Part shown: piece by piece, positions 27,217 to 36,161 of the stretch
How positions within the stretch are numbered: the first letter of the stretch is position 1
Layout of the letters: every line of letters begins with the position of its first letter
Origin: Pseudomonas viridiflava
Lineage (GTDB): Bacteria > Pseudomonadota > Gammaproteobacteria > Pseudomonadales > Pseudomonadaceae
Direction of reading: 5' to 3'
Assembly: GCF_003702045.1 (NCBI RefSeq)
Contig: NZ_RBTP01000012.1
Location: forward strand, 310,001 to 374,000
Length of the DNA stretch: 64,000 nt
Notes under the pieces: model-generated
The model's input: only the letters and a program-made list of their open reading frames with translations
Told to the model about the DNA's origin: nothing
Databases searched by the model: none
Program-made: the position numbers and the translations under genes

Positions 27217-28152
27217 ATGCTTAACAGCAATGCCCTCAGAAAGCTGGACATGCAGGACCTGATGGTCTTCGTGGCGGTATACGATCAGCGCAACCTGACC
27301 TTGGTGTCGGAAGCGTTGCACGTCAGCCAGTCAACGGTCAGCTACTGCCTCAAGAAGCTGCGGGCCAACTTCGACGACGACCTGTTTATCAGTACCCGCA
27401 ACGGTATGCGCCCCACGCGCAAGGCCATCGCGATGCACAGCCATGTGCAGCAGATTCTGCAAAAGGTCAACGTGTGCCACGACGGGCTGGCACTGTTCAA
27501 CCCCAGTAGCGGGCAGACGACCTTCACTGTCTGCGCCCCGGAATATTTCGAACTGCTGGTGTTGCCCCATGTATTGCGCGGGTTCACGGCGGCAGGCTTC
27601 TCGGTGGCGGTCAACGTTCAGAAACTCGACAAACAGTTGCCCGTCGATCAGCTCAATGGCGGTCATTTCGATCTGGCGCTGTGTTTCGGCCCAGGATTCC
27701 ATCAAGTCCCGGACAGCCTGATCGCTCAGGTTTTGCTCGAAGACGATCTGGTCTGCGTGATGGACAGTCAGTCGGCGCCGCTAACCGCGTCGATAGACGT
27801 CGAGACATTCACCCGGCGGCAGCACATCTACCCGACCCCCTGGACATCGGACACCAACATGATCGACGGCTGGCTGCAGCGCCAGGGCCTTAGGCGCCAG
27901 ATCGTGGCGCGGGCCAACAGCTACCGCGCTGCGTTGCAGTTGCTGGAAGGCACGGATTTCATACTGGTGTTGCCACGGCGTATCCAGACCCTGCTGTGCA
28001 ATGAGCCTTGGGTCTGCGTTTACGAGTTGCCACCGGATCTGCACGGCTTCAGCCTGGACATGGTATGGAGTGCCCAGGCCGATCAGGACGAGGCCAATGG
28101 CTGGTTTCGCGAGCAGGTCGTCAAAGTGTGTGCCGAGCAGGGGCTGCTCTGA
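27217..28152 (+). CDS. LysR-family transcriptional regulator
   Basis: 311 residues. Helix-turn-helix at about 10-68 (LMVFVAVYDQRNLTLVSEALHVSQSTVSYCLKKLRANFDDDLFI), which is closer to the NodD/LeuO-like group than to the typical CysB group; the substrate-binding domain follows. It is downstream of the MFS transporter on the same strand with a 68-base gap. Its targets are unknown; it may control the transporter. Confidence 0.9.
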   Translation: MLNSNALRKLDMQDLMVFVAVYDQRNLTLVSEALHVSQSTVSYCLKKLRANFDDDLFISTRNGMRPTRKAIAMHSHVQQILQKVNVCHDGLALFNPSSGQTTFTVCAPEYFELLVLPHVLRGFTAAGFSVAVNVQKLDKQLPVDQLNGGHFDLALCFGPGFHQVPDSLIAQVLLEDDLVCVMDSQSAPLTASIDVETFTRRQHIYPTPWTSDTNMIDGWLQRQGLRRQIVARANSYRAALQLLEGTDFILVLPRRIQTLLCNEPWVCVYELPPDLHGFSLDMVWSAQADQDEANGWFREQVVKVCAEQGLL

Positions 28153-28293
28153 TCAGCGGTCTTTTTGCGGATCCGGTTCGGTGGCAGGCCTTGGCTGTTC
28201 GCCTTTCTCGTTGAGCTGTTTGTTTTTCTCGCCCACCTTGCCAGCGTTTTCCGGCTTGTGATCGAGGTCTTCGCGTTCCGATTCTTGGGTCAT
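28153..28293 (-). CDS. Small hydrophilic protein, 46 residues
   Basis: The minus-strand frame from ATG at 28293 to TGA at 28153 encodes 46 residues that begin MTQESEREDLDHKPENAGKV. GGAG lies 7 bases before the start. The product has no Cys or Trp and is about half charged or Gln/Asn/Pro, so it is probably disordered. Its stop meets the stop of the LysR gene with no gap. Function unknown; the good start site and codon pattern make it likely real. Confidence 0.55.
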   Translation of the reverse strand: MTQESEREDLDHKPENAGKVGEKNKQLNEKGEQPRPATEPDPQKDR

Positions 28294-28409
28294 GACCAAT
28301 CTCCAGATGAAGGGGCTGTCCCTGTATTGGTCAGCATAGCGTGAGCAAGATTCGATTTATCTGAAGCGCGACCCGGCTGCAAGGCGTGTGAAGCCGGGTC
28401 GGTGGCCGA

Positions 28410-29087
28410 TCAGCTTAACAGGGTAATCAGGTCCTTGGCGGCCTGCGCGGAGCTGGCAGGGTTCTGGCCGGTGACCAGCTTGCCGTCGGTCAGCACATGA
28501 ACGCCCCAGTCATCGGTCTTGGAGTAGTCGCCGCCCAGATCCTTGAGCATGTCTTCAACCAGAAACGGCACAACATCGGTCAGGCCGACGGCTTCTTCTT
28601 CGGTGTTGGTAAAACCGGTCACGCGACGGCCTTTGACCAGCGGCTCACCGTTCTGCGCACGAACCTTGCGCAACACGCCCGGGGCATGGCACACCAGACC
28701 GTGCGGCTTGTCGGCCTTGGCGAAGGCCTCGATCAGTGCGATCGATTTCGGGTCTTCGGCCAGGTCCCACAGCGGGCCGTGGCCGCCCGGGTAGAACACG
28801 GCATCGAAATCATCGGCCTTCACATCCGCCAGGCGACCGGTCGTGGCCAGTGCCTGCTGCGCAGCCGAATCTTCGCGGAAACGCTGGGTTTCGGCGGTCT
28901 GTGCGTCTTCTTCATCGCTTTTGGGGTCCAGAGGCGGCTGGCCACCTGCGGGCGAAACCAGGGTGATCTCGGCGCCGGCATCCTTGAACACGTAATAAGG
29001 CGCAGCAAATTCCTCGAGCCAGAAACCGGTTTTCTTGCCGGTGTCGCCCAGTTGGTCGTGCGAAGTCAGAACCATCAGGATTTTCAT
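28410..29087 (-). CDS. DJ-1/PfpI-family type 1 glutamine amidotransferase-like protein
   Basis: 225 residues. The nucleophile elbow GLVCHAPGVLR places Cys133 as the reactive Cys, and Glu26 (WLEEF) is the partner Glu of the Hsp31/YajL-like group. The N-terminal MKILMVLTSHDQ and GGHGPLWDLAEDP match the same group. These proteins act as chaperones, glyoxalase III or deglycases on damaged proteins; which applies here is not clear. Monocistronic by position. Confidence 0.88.
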   Translation of the reverse strand: MKILMVLTSHDQLGDTGKKTGFWLEEFAAPYYVFKDAGAEITLVSPAGGQPPLDPKSDEEDAQTAETQRFREDSAAQQALATTGRLADVKADDFDAVFYPGGHGPLWDLAEDPKSIALIEAFAKADKPHGLVCHAPGVLRKVRAQNGEPLVKGRRVTGFTNTEEEAVGLTDVVPFLVEDMLKDLGGDYSKTDDWGVHVLTDGKLVTGQNPASSAQAAKDLITLLS

Positions 29088-29162
29088 AGTCGCGCTCTTC
29101 GTTGAAGGGTTGAACGGGTGTAGACAGACGAAAGCGGCAAGTGTTGTGCGCGCATAACGAAA

Positions 29163-29197
29163 AGGCCGGATTCGACGTCTCGTGTCGAATCCGGCCT
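29163..29197 (-). terminator. Rho-independent terminator
   Basis: AGGCCGGATTCGAC, loop GTCTCGT, GTCGAATCCGGCCT: 14 perfect base pairs. On the minus strand it runs into TTTTCGTT. It ends the DUF4432 gene, 42 bases after the stop. Confidence 0.85.
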
Positions 29198-29238
29198 AGG
29201 GGTGCAGCGGCGTCGTTGTCGACGTCAGTGAGCGATGA

Positions 29239-30453
29239 TCACTCTTTGGTCAGGTCCACCAGGGGTTCCTGACGGACTTCAGTGTCGCGGCCTGCCTGAA
29301 TGGTCCTGATCTGGCCCAGCACCTTATCGACCGCGCCCTTGTCGGCCAGCAGGCTGTAGCTGATCTGGAACTGACGCTGCTCTTTCGGTGCGATGGTCGG
29401 CACCAGATTCAGCGGACGCTGGAAGCGGCGGTTGTAGGAGAAGCTGGTGCCAGGCTCCAGGCCGGTCACATAGCCCTGGCCCTTGGTGTCGGTGTTTTTC
29501 CACAGCGAGAACACCGGCAATTGCTGGGTGTTGAAGCCTACCGCCACGCCCAGGCTACCGGCCTTGTTATGCAGCACGGTGACGGTGTCGCCCTTGGCAT
29601 CGCCGTACGGCACGATGTTGTAGACGGTTTCGTCATAGTCCGGGGTCGGCCCGCGGTAAGTCTGCCAGTCGCCGAGATCACCCTTGGCCTTTTCATTGAA
29701 GGGCGACACCTGCTTGACCGGCGCTTCGAAACGCGCGCCCTGTTCCAGGAACGGTGTACTGAAATTGCTGTGGTACAGCGCCTGATATTCCTTCGGATAG
29801 TCGCCGTTATTGGTCAGCGTGTCGTTCAGCGAGAAGCTCGTGCTGCCAGGTTCGGTGACCAGTTCGGTCTGCACCGAGAAGTCGACCTTCTTGAACGCCT
29901 GCTCCTTGAGTTCGCCTTTCAGACGAATCGCGTAAGGCGGCTTCTCGTCGATGTGCAGCGTGACTTTGCTGGCCGGAATGTTGGCCGCACGGCCGTGCAG
30001 GGTCAGCAGCTCGCCGTTGTCCATGCCCGGATGGCCGACCCATTCGTAGCCGCAACGCACGACCAGCTCGTTGAACCCTTCCAGCCAGCCCAGGCCGCCA
30101 CGGCCGTTCAATTCGATGAACGCCGGATTGACCACTTCCTTGACGGGCGAATCCCAGCCCATGCGCACATCACCCACCGACGCCTGCAACACGTTCATGC
30201 CACGTGTCGGTACCACTGAGAGTTTCAGGGTGCCGTTGTCGATGTCGATGATGCTCACGCCTTCCTGGCGACCGCCATGCAGGGTGCGCAAGGTAATGGT
30301 GAACGGCTTGTCGGTCTTGACGCCCAGTTGTTTGCTGGTGATCTGTTGGTTCTGCGCAGCCTTGTCGGTGTCGAGCAGAACGTAGTCCCAGGCAAAAGCG
30401 CTTGAAGCGAGGGTCAGGGCGCTGAGGCCCACCAGCAGGGGAAGGGTTTTCAT
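29239..30453 (-). CDS. Exported DUF4432/aldose-epimerase-like protein
   Basis: 404 residues. A signal peptide is clear: MKTLPLLVGLSALTLASSAFAW, with cleavage likely after AFA at residue 21. The rest has the galactose-mutarotase-like beta pattern of the DUF4432 family (VSIIDIDNGTLKLSVVPTRGMNVLQA, LLTLHGRAANIPA, YQALYHSNFSTPFLEQGARF, GLEPGTSFSYNRRFQ), whose members are predicted to act on sugars. Periplasmic location is inferred. It has its own terminator. Enzyme activity is not known. Confidence 0.78.
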   Translation of the reverse strand: MKTLPLLVGLSALTLASSAFAWDYVLLDTDKAAQNQQITSKQLGVKTDKPFTITLRTLHGGRQEGVSIIDIDNGTLKLSVVPTRGMNVLQASVGDVRMGWDSPVKEVVNPAFIELNGRGGLGWLEGFNELVVRCGYEWVGHPGMDNGELLTLHGRAANIPASKVTLHIDEKPPYAIRLKGELKEQAFKKVDFSVQTELVTEPGSTSFSLNDTLTNNGDYPKEYQALYHSNFSTPFLEQGARFEAPVKQVSPFNEKAKGDLGDWQTYRGPTPDYDETVYNIVPYGDAKGDTVTVLHNKAGSLGVAVGFNTQQLPVFSLWKNTDTKGQGYVTGLEPGTSFSYNRRFQRPLNLVPTIAPKEQRQFQISYSLLADKGAVDKVLGQIRTIQAGRDTEVRQEPLVDLTKE

Positions 30454-30663
30454 GAACGGTGGTCCTTCTGAATTATTGGAATTATGGGCATGCTGGACTG
30501 GATTAAACGTTTCAGCAGTCGGTTGAGTCTAGCCAAACTCGCGGTCGCTGTGGAGCAGAATTTATGTAAGCTTGCGCGGGCAGCGCAGGTTTCATCGGCA
30601 AGCGCTGTTTTGCGGTATCAGGATTTACGATAGTGCCAACTGTCGATCATAAGGAGATTCATC

Positions 30664-31257
30664 GTGCACGCGCTTATCATCGTTGCTCATTACGACCCTC
30701 GGTCGCTTACCCAGAGCGTTGCCCACCAGGTTGCAGCGGGAATATCACAGACAGGTACAGGGAACAGCGCCGAGATCGTCGATCTGGTGGCCGAAGGCTT
30801 CAATCCAGTGTTCACCGCCGCCGATCATGACGTCCACCGCCAAAAGGCCGGACCGCCTGCCGATATTCTCGCCGAACACGCCCGGATCGAGGGTGCCGAT
30901 GCGCTGGTGCTGGTTTACCCGATCTACTGGTGGTCTATGCCTGCGCTCATGAAAGGCTGGATCGACCGGGTCTTCGTCAACGGCTGGGCATTTGACTTCA
31001 GCCCGAATGAAGGACTGGTGAAGAAGCTGGGGCACATGAAGATTCATCTGGTCGGGGTAGGCGGTGCCGACGCAGGCACTTACCAACGACACGGCTACGA
31101 ACAGGCCATCAAGACCCAGATCGATCACGGCATCTTTGGCTATTGCGGCGCGCCTGTCTTGCAGTCAGCGTTGTTGCTGGATTCCGAGACTGCAGACCCT
31201 GCCGTCACGCTGGCGACGGCATTTGAGCTGGGGCGTGGGGTGTTTTCGCAGGCTTGA
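30664..31257 (+). CDS. Flavodoxin-fold NAD(P)H:quinone oxidoreductase
   Basis: 197 residues from the GTG at 30664 with AAGGAG 7 bases upstream. It has the NQO1/KefF-like fold parts: HALIIVAHYDPRSLTQSV (FMN phosphate loop), DALVLVYPIYWWSMPALMKGWIDRVF (the family signature) and GVGGADAGTYQRHGYEQA. It should reduce quinones or nitro-compounds with NAD(P)H by two electrons in the cytoplasm. It stands alone, and converges on the small gene that follows. Confidence 0.9.
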   Translation: MHALIIVAHYDPRSLTQSVAHQVAAGISQTGTGNSAEIVDLVAEGFNPVFTAADHDVHRQKAGPPADILAEHARIEGADALVLVYPIYWWSMPALMKGWIDRVFVNGWAFDFSPNEGLVKKLGHMKIHLVGVGGADAGTYQRHGYEQAIKTQIDHGIFGYCGAPVLQSALLLDSETADPAVTLATAFELGRGVFSQA

Positions 31258-31272
31258 AGCTGCAGGTCGTGA

Positions 31273-31572
31273 TCAGTCGATCTGCCCTACCAATCGCTCG
31301 ATCTGAGCCTGCTCCCACCCGCTGAGCAGGCTCACCGGGTCGGTGCGTGGCCAGTCTTCGGTGGAACCTTGTTGCCCCTCCGCATTCAGGCAGTGCAGGC
31401 AGCCTGTCACGCGGTTGCCTGAGATTTCCAGCGTCAGGCGCCAGTCTTCGATGTCGACCCTGATCAGGTTCGACTCGTAATCATAAAGGCGGCGCAACGA
31501 GCGAACGCCCAGCGCGGCTTCTTTCAAGCGCTGATAGACCTCGCGGGCGCTCAGGGTCGCAGTGGTTGTCAT
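31273..31572 (-). CDS. DUF7693-like small protein
   Basis: 99 residues, no signal or membrane segment. It has the layout of a Pseudomonas-restricted family I know as DUF7693: an N-terminal SAREVYQRLKEAALGVRSLRRL helix, a beta-rich core (RVDIEDWRLTLEISGN, a Cys pair in GCLHCLNAEG) and the C-terminal DPVSLLSGWEQAQIERL helix. Function unknown. Family assignment is from memory and should be treated as tentative. Confidence 0.6.
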   Translation of the reverse strand: MTTTATLSAREVYQRLKEAALGVRSLRRLYDYESNLIRVDIEDWRLTLEISGNRVTGCLHCLNAEGQQGSTEDWPRTDPVSLLSGWEQAQIERLVGQID

Positions 31573-31626
31573 GGCATCGTTGATCAGGTTGAAGGACGAC
31601 CAGCATAAAAGCCGGTTGTCCTGCTG

Positions 31627-32559
31627 TCACTCGGCGGGTGTTTCATCGGGCTGAGATGCACCGAACAGGGTCTCGACTTCAGGCTCTGTCTGGTTGATTG
31701 CGCCCAGTTGGCAAATCAGTTGGGCCTGACGACTGCCGCGAATACCGGCCGTGGTCATGACCCCGTCGCGCACGTAGGTGTAGACGCCGCTGACGCCGAA
31801 GGGCGTGATATGGCTGACGTGGGCGCTGATGCCGTGGGTGATCGACTTGAAACGTTCACTGGCGTAGCAGGTGCGTCGGGTCCAGGCCGATTCGAAGGTC
31901 AGCTCCATGAACACGATATTCAGGCGCGGTTCGCTGGCGTAATGGGCGACATCCGGTGCAGGTGGCGCGGGCTGATTGTTATCGTAAGGTTCGGCCAGAT
32001 GCAGGCGCAGCTTCAGCACCTCATCCAGACCGGCCAGTTCCCGGGCCAGCGTGTCGAGGGCGTTGCGGGCGGCTGCCGGATTGTTGCGGTTCAAGTGAAA
32101 ATGCAGATGCAGGCGGTCCAGCGTCGAGGTTTCATTGGGCGATGGGTCGGGCAGGCGATCCATCAGCGTGTTGGAGCCGTCCGGCACGTCATAGGCCAAT
32201 GTCTCCTTGAACATGTTCTGCTCATCGGAGAACAGAATGGCGCTGGCCTTCTCAAAGCGTCGCTGATCGTCGGCAGACAGAAAACCGATCTCCACATCGC
32301 CGTCCAGCACGTAGCCTTCCAGCGGCTTGACGCCTTCGATAATGGGCCACAAGTGGGCGTCCTGTTCGCGGGCCAGGTGGTGTTGCACGTACCAGCCAAG
32401 CCCGTCGAGGCGGGCGCACAGCGGGCCGTGTACGTCGCGCCAGTACGTGGCGAAGAGTTCGTGGGGCACGCCGGGTCTGCGCAATACCGTGGTGTAGGTA
32501 TTGATGACGATGCGCTGGTCGCGTGCGCCGTGGTTGTCGGCAAACGTTGAGGTGGGCAT
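31627..32559 (-). CDS. EthD-domain protein
   Basis: 310 residues from the ATG at 32559; the frame continues upstream to 32619 without a good start. Residues about 18-65 (NTYTTVLRRPGVPHELFATYWRDVHGPLCARL) match the EthD ferredoxin-like domain (fold of antibiotic/aromatic monooxygenase helpers). The second half (about 140-300) has another alpha-beta layout (LDRLHLHFHLNRNN and INPFGV-like SHITPFGVSGVY) that may be a degenerate second domain. The LysR gene at 32709 is divergent and may control it. Substrate unknown. Confidence 0.65.
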   Translation of the reverse strand: MPTSTFADNHGARDQRIVINTYTTVLRRPGVPHELFATYWRDVHGPLCARLDGLGWYVQHHLAREQDAHLWPIIEGVKPLEGYVLDGDVEIGFLSADDQRRFEKASAILFSDEQNMFKETLAYDVPDGSNTLMDRLPDPSPNETSTLDRLHLHFHLNRNNPAAARNALDTLARELAGLDEVLKLRLHLAEPYDNNQPAPPAPDVAHYASEPRLNIVFMELTFESAWTRRTCYASERFKSITHGISAHVSHITPFGVSGVYTYVRDGVMTTAGIRGSRQAQLICQLGAINQTEPEVETLFGASQPDETPAE

Positions 32560-32708
32560 GGAGGGCTCTCTGCGCTGAAGGTGTCTGAGTGAGGCGTTTA
32601 CAGGGCTGCTTAAGTTCAAGGCATTTGCCGGCCGGGTCGAAATATCCAGATCCGTTGCAATGGCCCGCTCGCGTTATGATCTGCACGACGTTGCCAATGG
32701 ATGACCTT

Positions 32709-33623
32709 ATGCAGTTGCCCGACCTGAACCTGTTGATCGCTCTGGATGCTTTGCTCGACGAAGGCAGTGTGGTGGGCGCAGCGCGGCGCATGCACTTGAG
32801 CCCGGCGGCCATGAGCCGCACGCTGACACGCATTCGCGAAGCCACCGGTGATCCGGTGCTGGTACGTGCCGGTCGCGGGCTGGTCCCGACGCCCCGTGCG
32901 CTGGCCATGCAGGCGCAAGTGCGCGAGCTGGTCGAGCAGGCGGCTCAAGTGTTCCAGGCGCGTGATGAAGTGGACATGAGTACGCTGGAGCGCTGTTTCA
33001 ATGTGCGCTCCAATGACGTGTTCTTCGGCTCGTTCGGGGCGCGTGTGCTGGAGGCGATCCGCGTCGGGGCGCCCGGTTGCACCCTGCGTTTCGTGCCCGA
33101 AGGCGCAGACGACGATGACGCACTGCGCGAGGGCAGGATCGACCTGTACATCTCGTCACGGCTCAATTTCGGTCCGGAGATCAAGATTCAGAACCTGTTC
33201 AATACGCGCTTCTGTGGACTGGCGCGGGAGGGGCATCCGATTTTCGACGAACCGATCACGCCCGAGCGCTTCGCCGCGTTCGATCACGTCAGCGTGTCAC
33301 GCAGAGGACTTGCCCGCGGACCGATCGATCCGGCGCTGGCAGAGCTGGGGCTGGAACGGCGCATTGCGCTGATCACGCCGCATTTTCACTCGGCGATTTT
33401 TGGTGTGGCCGAATCTGACCTGGTTCTGTCGTTGCCCGAACCGGTGCTCTGGGGGCTGAAGCAGCTGGGCCTGAAGATGCGGGCCTTCGCGATTCCGCTG
33501 GCGCTGGAAACCGTCTCGGTCAACCAAGCCTGGCACCCGCGTTTCGACAAGGATCCGGCGCATCGCTGGCTGCGCCAGACCCTCAAGCAGGTGTGTTCGG
33601 TGCCCCGGCGAATCGTCCTTTAA
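32709..33623 (+). CDS. LysR-family transcriptional regulator
   Basis: 304 residues from the ATG at 32709 (GGATGA 5 bases upstream); an in-frame ATG at 32697 has no such site. Helix-turn-helix at about 5-60 (LPDLNLLIALDALLDEGSVVGAARRMHLSPAAMSRTLTRIREATGDPVLVRAGRGL), then a substrate-binding domain of the NodD/NahR type. It is divergent from the EthD gene and its stop overlaps that of the TDT transporter at the other end. Confidence 0.9.
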   Translation: MQLPDLNLLIALDALLDEGSVVGAARRMHLSPAAMSRTLTRIREATGDPVLVRAGRGLVPTPRALAMQAQVRELVEQAAQVFQARDEVDMSTLERCFNVRSNDVFFGSFGARVLEAIRVGAPGCTLRFVPEGADDDDALREGRIDLYISSRLNFGPEIKIQNLFNTRFCGLAREGHPIFDEPITPERFAAFDHVSVSRRGLARGPIDPALAELGLERRIALITPHFHSAIFGVAESDLVLSLPEPVLWGLKQLGLKMRAFAIPLALETVSVNQAWHPRFDKDPAHRWLRQTLKQVCSVPRRIVL

Positions 33624-34780
33624 CGCGGGCCATTCGGGCACTTCGCAATGCAAGGTGAAACAAACAGGTGGCCCTGCCATGCGCCTGCTATCGTCCGGGT
33701 CGCTACCAGTGTCCACATCAGCACCAGCAGGGCGACCAGCGCCATGCCGAAGCTGTCGAAAAAGTCCAGTTGCAGGGTCGAGCCCAGCTTCAGTGTGGCC
33801 AGCGCATACACGCCAAGCGGAAAGGTGAAGGCCCACCAGCCCAGATTGAATTCGATACCCGCCTTGAAATAACGCAGCGTGATCAGCGCAGCCAGCGCCA
33901 TCCACCACAGGCCAAGGCCCCAGAACAGCGTACCGACGATCACGCCGACACCTGCGGCCACCTCGCCGACCGACGCCAGCCCGTGCGCGGCGAACACCTG
34001 AGAGGCGTCGCTGCCCATCACCAGCATGCCCAGCGCGCCGGTGCCGATCGGCCCCAGTGCCAGCCAGCTCGAGGCGGCCATGCTTTCGTGGGGCAGTTTG
34101 TGCAAGGCCAGACGCAGCAGCAGGATCACCAGAATGCTCAGCGCCACCGGCACCGAGTAGGCCCACAACACGTAGCTGGTGATCAGCACAGTGAATTGAG
34201 ACGCCGTGTCGATCAGGTGCGGTGTCAGCAGGCCGCCGCAGGCAGCGGCAACTTCGGCGGCCACCACGGGTAACAGCCAGACAGCCGTCATCTTTTCGAT
34301 GCTGTGTTCCTGGCGTGTGAACATCATGAACGGGATCAGCACACCACATGCCAGCGCCATCGCCACATCCAGCCACCAAAGTGCCTCGGCCACGGGAATC
34401 ACGCCATCGCCCCAGCGCGCGGGTCCGAACACCAGCAGGCCACTGATGATCGTCGCCAGGCCCATGGGAATGGTGCCGAAGAACATCGATACGGTGGAAT
34501 GCCCGAACACCTGCTGTGCTTCGTCAAAGAACAGCAGCCAGCGGGCGGCGTACATCACACTGAACAACACGAACAGGCCAATATTGAACATCCACAATGC
34601 TTCGCCCACATCGCGCAGTAACGTGATGTCTCCTGGCAGTTGCGCCAGCGCGAGGGAAAGGATACCGGTACCCATTGTCACGGCGAACCAATTGGGGGTG
34701 AATTGCCTGACAGCTTCGCGGGGGCTCGACAGCGAGGCGAGGGGGGCGATGCCCTCTATAAAGGTTACAAGCCGGCTCAT
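33620..34780 (-). CDS. TDT-family (tellurite-resistance/dicarboxylate/sulfite exporter) membrane protein
   Basis: 386 residues and about ten membrane helices. The N-terminal FTPNWFAVTMGTGILSLAL is the mark of the TDT/SLAC1 family (TehA, Mae1, Ssu1), and GWWAFTFPLGVYALATLKLG near the end is the second conserved part. The start at 34780 has GGAG upstream. Known members move C4-dicarboxylates, sulfite or chloride; sulfite export is a fair guess given a divergent LysR gene, but it is not shown. Confidence 0.85.
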   Translation of the reverse strand: MSRLVTFIEGIAPLASLSSPREAVRQFTPNWFAVTMGTGILSLALAQLPGDITLLRDVGEALWMFNIGLFVLFSVMYAARWLLFFDEAQQVFGHSTVSMFFGTIPMGLATIISGLLVFGPARWGDGVIPVAEALWWLDVAMALACGVLIPFMMFTRQEHSIEKMTAVWLLPVVAAEVAAACGGLLTPHLIDTASQFTVLITSYVLWAYSVPVALSILVILLLRLALHKLPHESMAASSWLALGPIGTGALGMLVMGSDASQVFAAHGLASVGEVAAGVGVIVGTLFWGLGLWWMALAALITLRYFKAGIEFNLGWWAFTFPLGVYALATLKLGSTLQLDFFDSFGMALVALLVLMWTLVATRTIAGAWQGHLFVSPCIAKCPNGPR

Positions 34781-34867
34781 GATGCTCTCCTGCTGACGGC
34801 TAAAAGGAACAGGCGTCATTGTATAGGCGAGCAATCGATTCTCTAAACGGGTAATCTCGGTTCTAGT

Positions 34868-34884
34868 TACCTGTTTTTCAGGTA
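34868..34884. promoter_or_regulatory. Dyad between the TDT gene and its divergent LysR gene
   Basis: TACCTGTTTTTCAGGTA is a perfect 6-5-6 dyad. A second pair, GGTAA...TTACC (34850-34871), overlaps it. The 128-base gap is the expected place for LysR control of the exporter and of the regulator itself. Confidence 0.5.
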
Positions 34885-34908
34885 GGTTTGCCAGTCGGGA
34901 GTGACCGC

Positions 34909-35805
34909 TTGAAACTCAGCCTGCGTCAGTTACAAATCTTCTGCGCCATCACCCGGCAAGGCAGTACAACCGGTGCAGGCCAACTGGTATCGCTTTCACA
35001 ATCGGCCGCCAGCGCAGCGCTCAACGAGCTGGAAAACGCGTTGGGTACACGCTTGTTCGACCGGGTCGGTAAACGGCTGGTCCTGAACGACAATGGGCAT
35101 GCCTTGCTGCCGCAGGCCATGAAAATGCTGGAAAGCGCACAACAGATTGAAGACAGCTTTTTACTGCCCGACGCAGGCTTGACCACCCGATTACAGATCG
35201 GTTGCAGCAGCACCATCGGCAACTACGTGCTACCGCACATCATTGCAGCCCTGCGGGCGTCGGCCCCCTCATTGCGGGTGGACATGGACATCGGCAACAG
35301 CGCGATGATTGCTCGCAAGGTCGCGCAATTCGAGATCGACATGGGGTTGATCGAGGCGCCGTGTCATCTGCCCGAGTTGATTTCCGAGCCTTGGTTGGTG
35401 GACGAGATGGTCATTGTGGCCGGGCGAAGTCATCCGCTTGCCTCGCAGACAGAGGTTTCCTTGAGTGACCTTCAGCACGCCGAGTGGCTGCTGCGCGAGC
35501 CGGGTTCCGGGACGCGCGGCGAGGTCGAGCACCTGCTGCTCAGGCATCTTCATGACTTGGCGGACATGCGTCAGATGGGCAGCTCCGAAGCGATCAAACG
35601 TACCCTGGCTCAAGGCATCGGCATCAGTTGCCTGTCTCGCCGTGTGGTGGCTGATCTGTTGGCGAGCGGGGAGTTGCAGGTGCTCAGCAGTCCCTTGCCA
35701 CCGCTGACTCGCCGGTTCTTCCTGATTCGGCACCGCGACAAATTTGTTTCGACCAGTTTGCAGCGATTCGGTGAACAGTGCAGGGAATCGGTGGGTGGAG
35801 CGTGA
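34909..35805 (+). CDS. LysR-family transcriptional regulator
   Basis: 298 residues from the TTG at 34909, chosen because GGGAGTGA lies 4-5 bases upstream; an open frame to 34888 has no such site. Helix-turn-helix at about 5-60 (LRQLQIFCAITRQGSTTGAGQLVSLSQSAASAALNELENALGTRLFDR), then a type 2 periplasmic-binding domain with LREPGSGTRGEVEHLL. This CbbR/CysL-like layout is common in regulators of sulfite or sulfur genes. It is divergent from the TDT exporter, its likely target. Confidence 0.9.
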   Translation: MKLSLRQLQIFCAITRQGSTTGAGQLVSLSQSAASAALNELENALGTRLFDRVGKRLVLNDNGHALLPQAMKMLESAQQIEDSFLLPDAGLTTRLQIGCSSTIGNYVLPHIIAALRASAPSLRVDMDIGNSAMIARKVAQFEIDMGLIEAPCHLPELISEPWLVDEMVIVAGRSHPLASQTEVSLSDLQHAEWLLREPGSGTRGEVEHLLLRHLHDLADMRQMGSSEAIKRTLAQGIGISCLSRRVVADLLASGELQVLSSPLPPLTRRFFLIRHRDKFVSTSLQRFGEQCRESVGGA

Positions 35806-35923
35806 TCTGAGCAACACCCACTGTCTTCTGCGCAAAAATGTAACCTACTGAATAAAAGCAGTTTTTGTGGGATGCCTTACCACGTCTTCGACGTAGCGCT
35901 GTCGCGCAGCAAACATCGGCCGT

Positions 35924-36077
35924 CGTGGGAGCGGACCGGGCGGCGTTGCGCTTGTCCGCGAAAGGGCAGCACAGCCGATGAAGGCTCAGCGACTTAAATA
36001 GAGCATTCGCGGACAAGTTCGCTCCCACGGTTTTTGAACTTTGCACGAATCATGTGGGAGCGAGCTTGCTCGCGAAT
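35924..36077. repeat. Cluster of three Pseudomonas REP elements
   Basis: GTGGGAGCGGACC... to CTTGTCCGCGAA (35924-35961), the inverted copy TTCGCGGACAAGTTCGCTCCCAC (36007-36029) and GTGGGAGCGAGCTTGCTCGCGAA (36053-36075). This fills the 356-base gap between the LysR gene and the end of the psl-like cluster, and no other feature is seen there. Confidence 0.75.
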
Positions 36078-36161
36078 AGGCCGCCAACTTCACACTGATC
36101 CCTGACTTGAAATCCGTCTCTGCCGAACAGCGAGACATCGACTGCTCATTCTTTTGATGAA

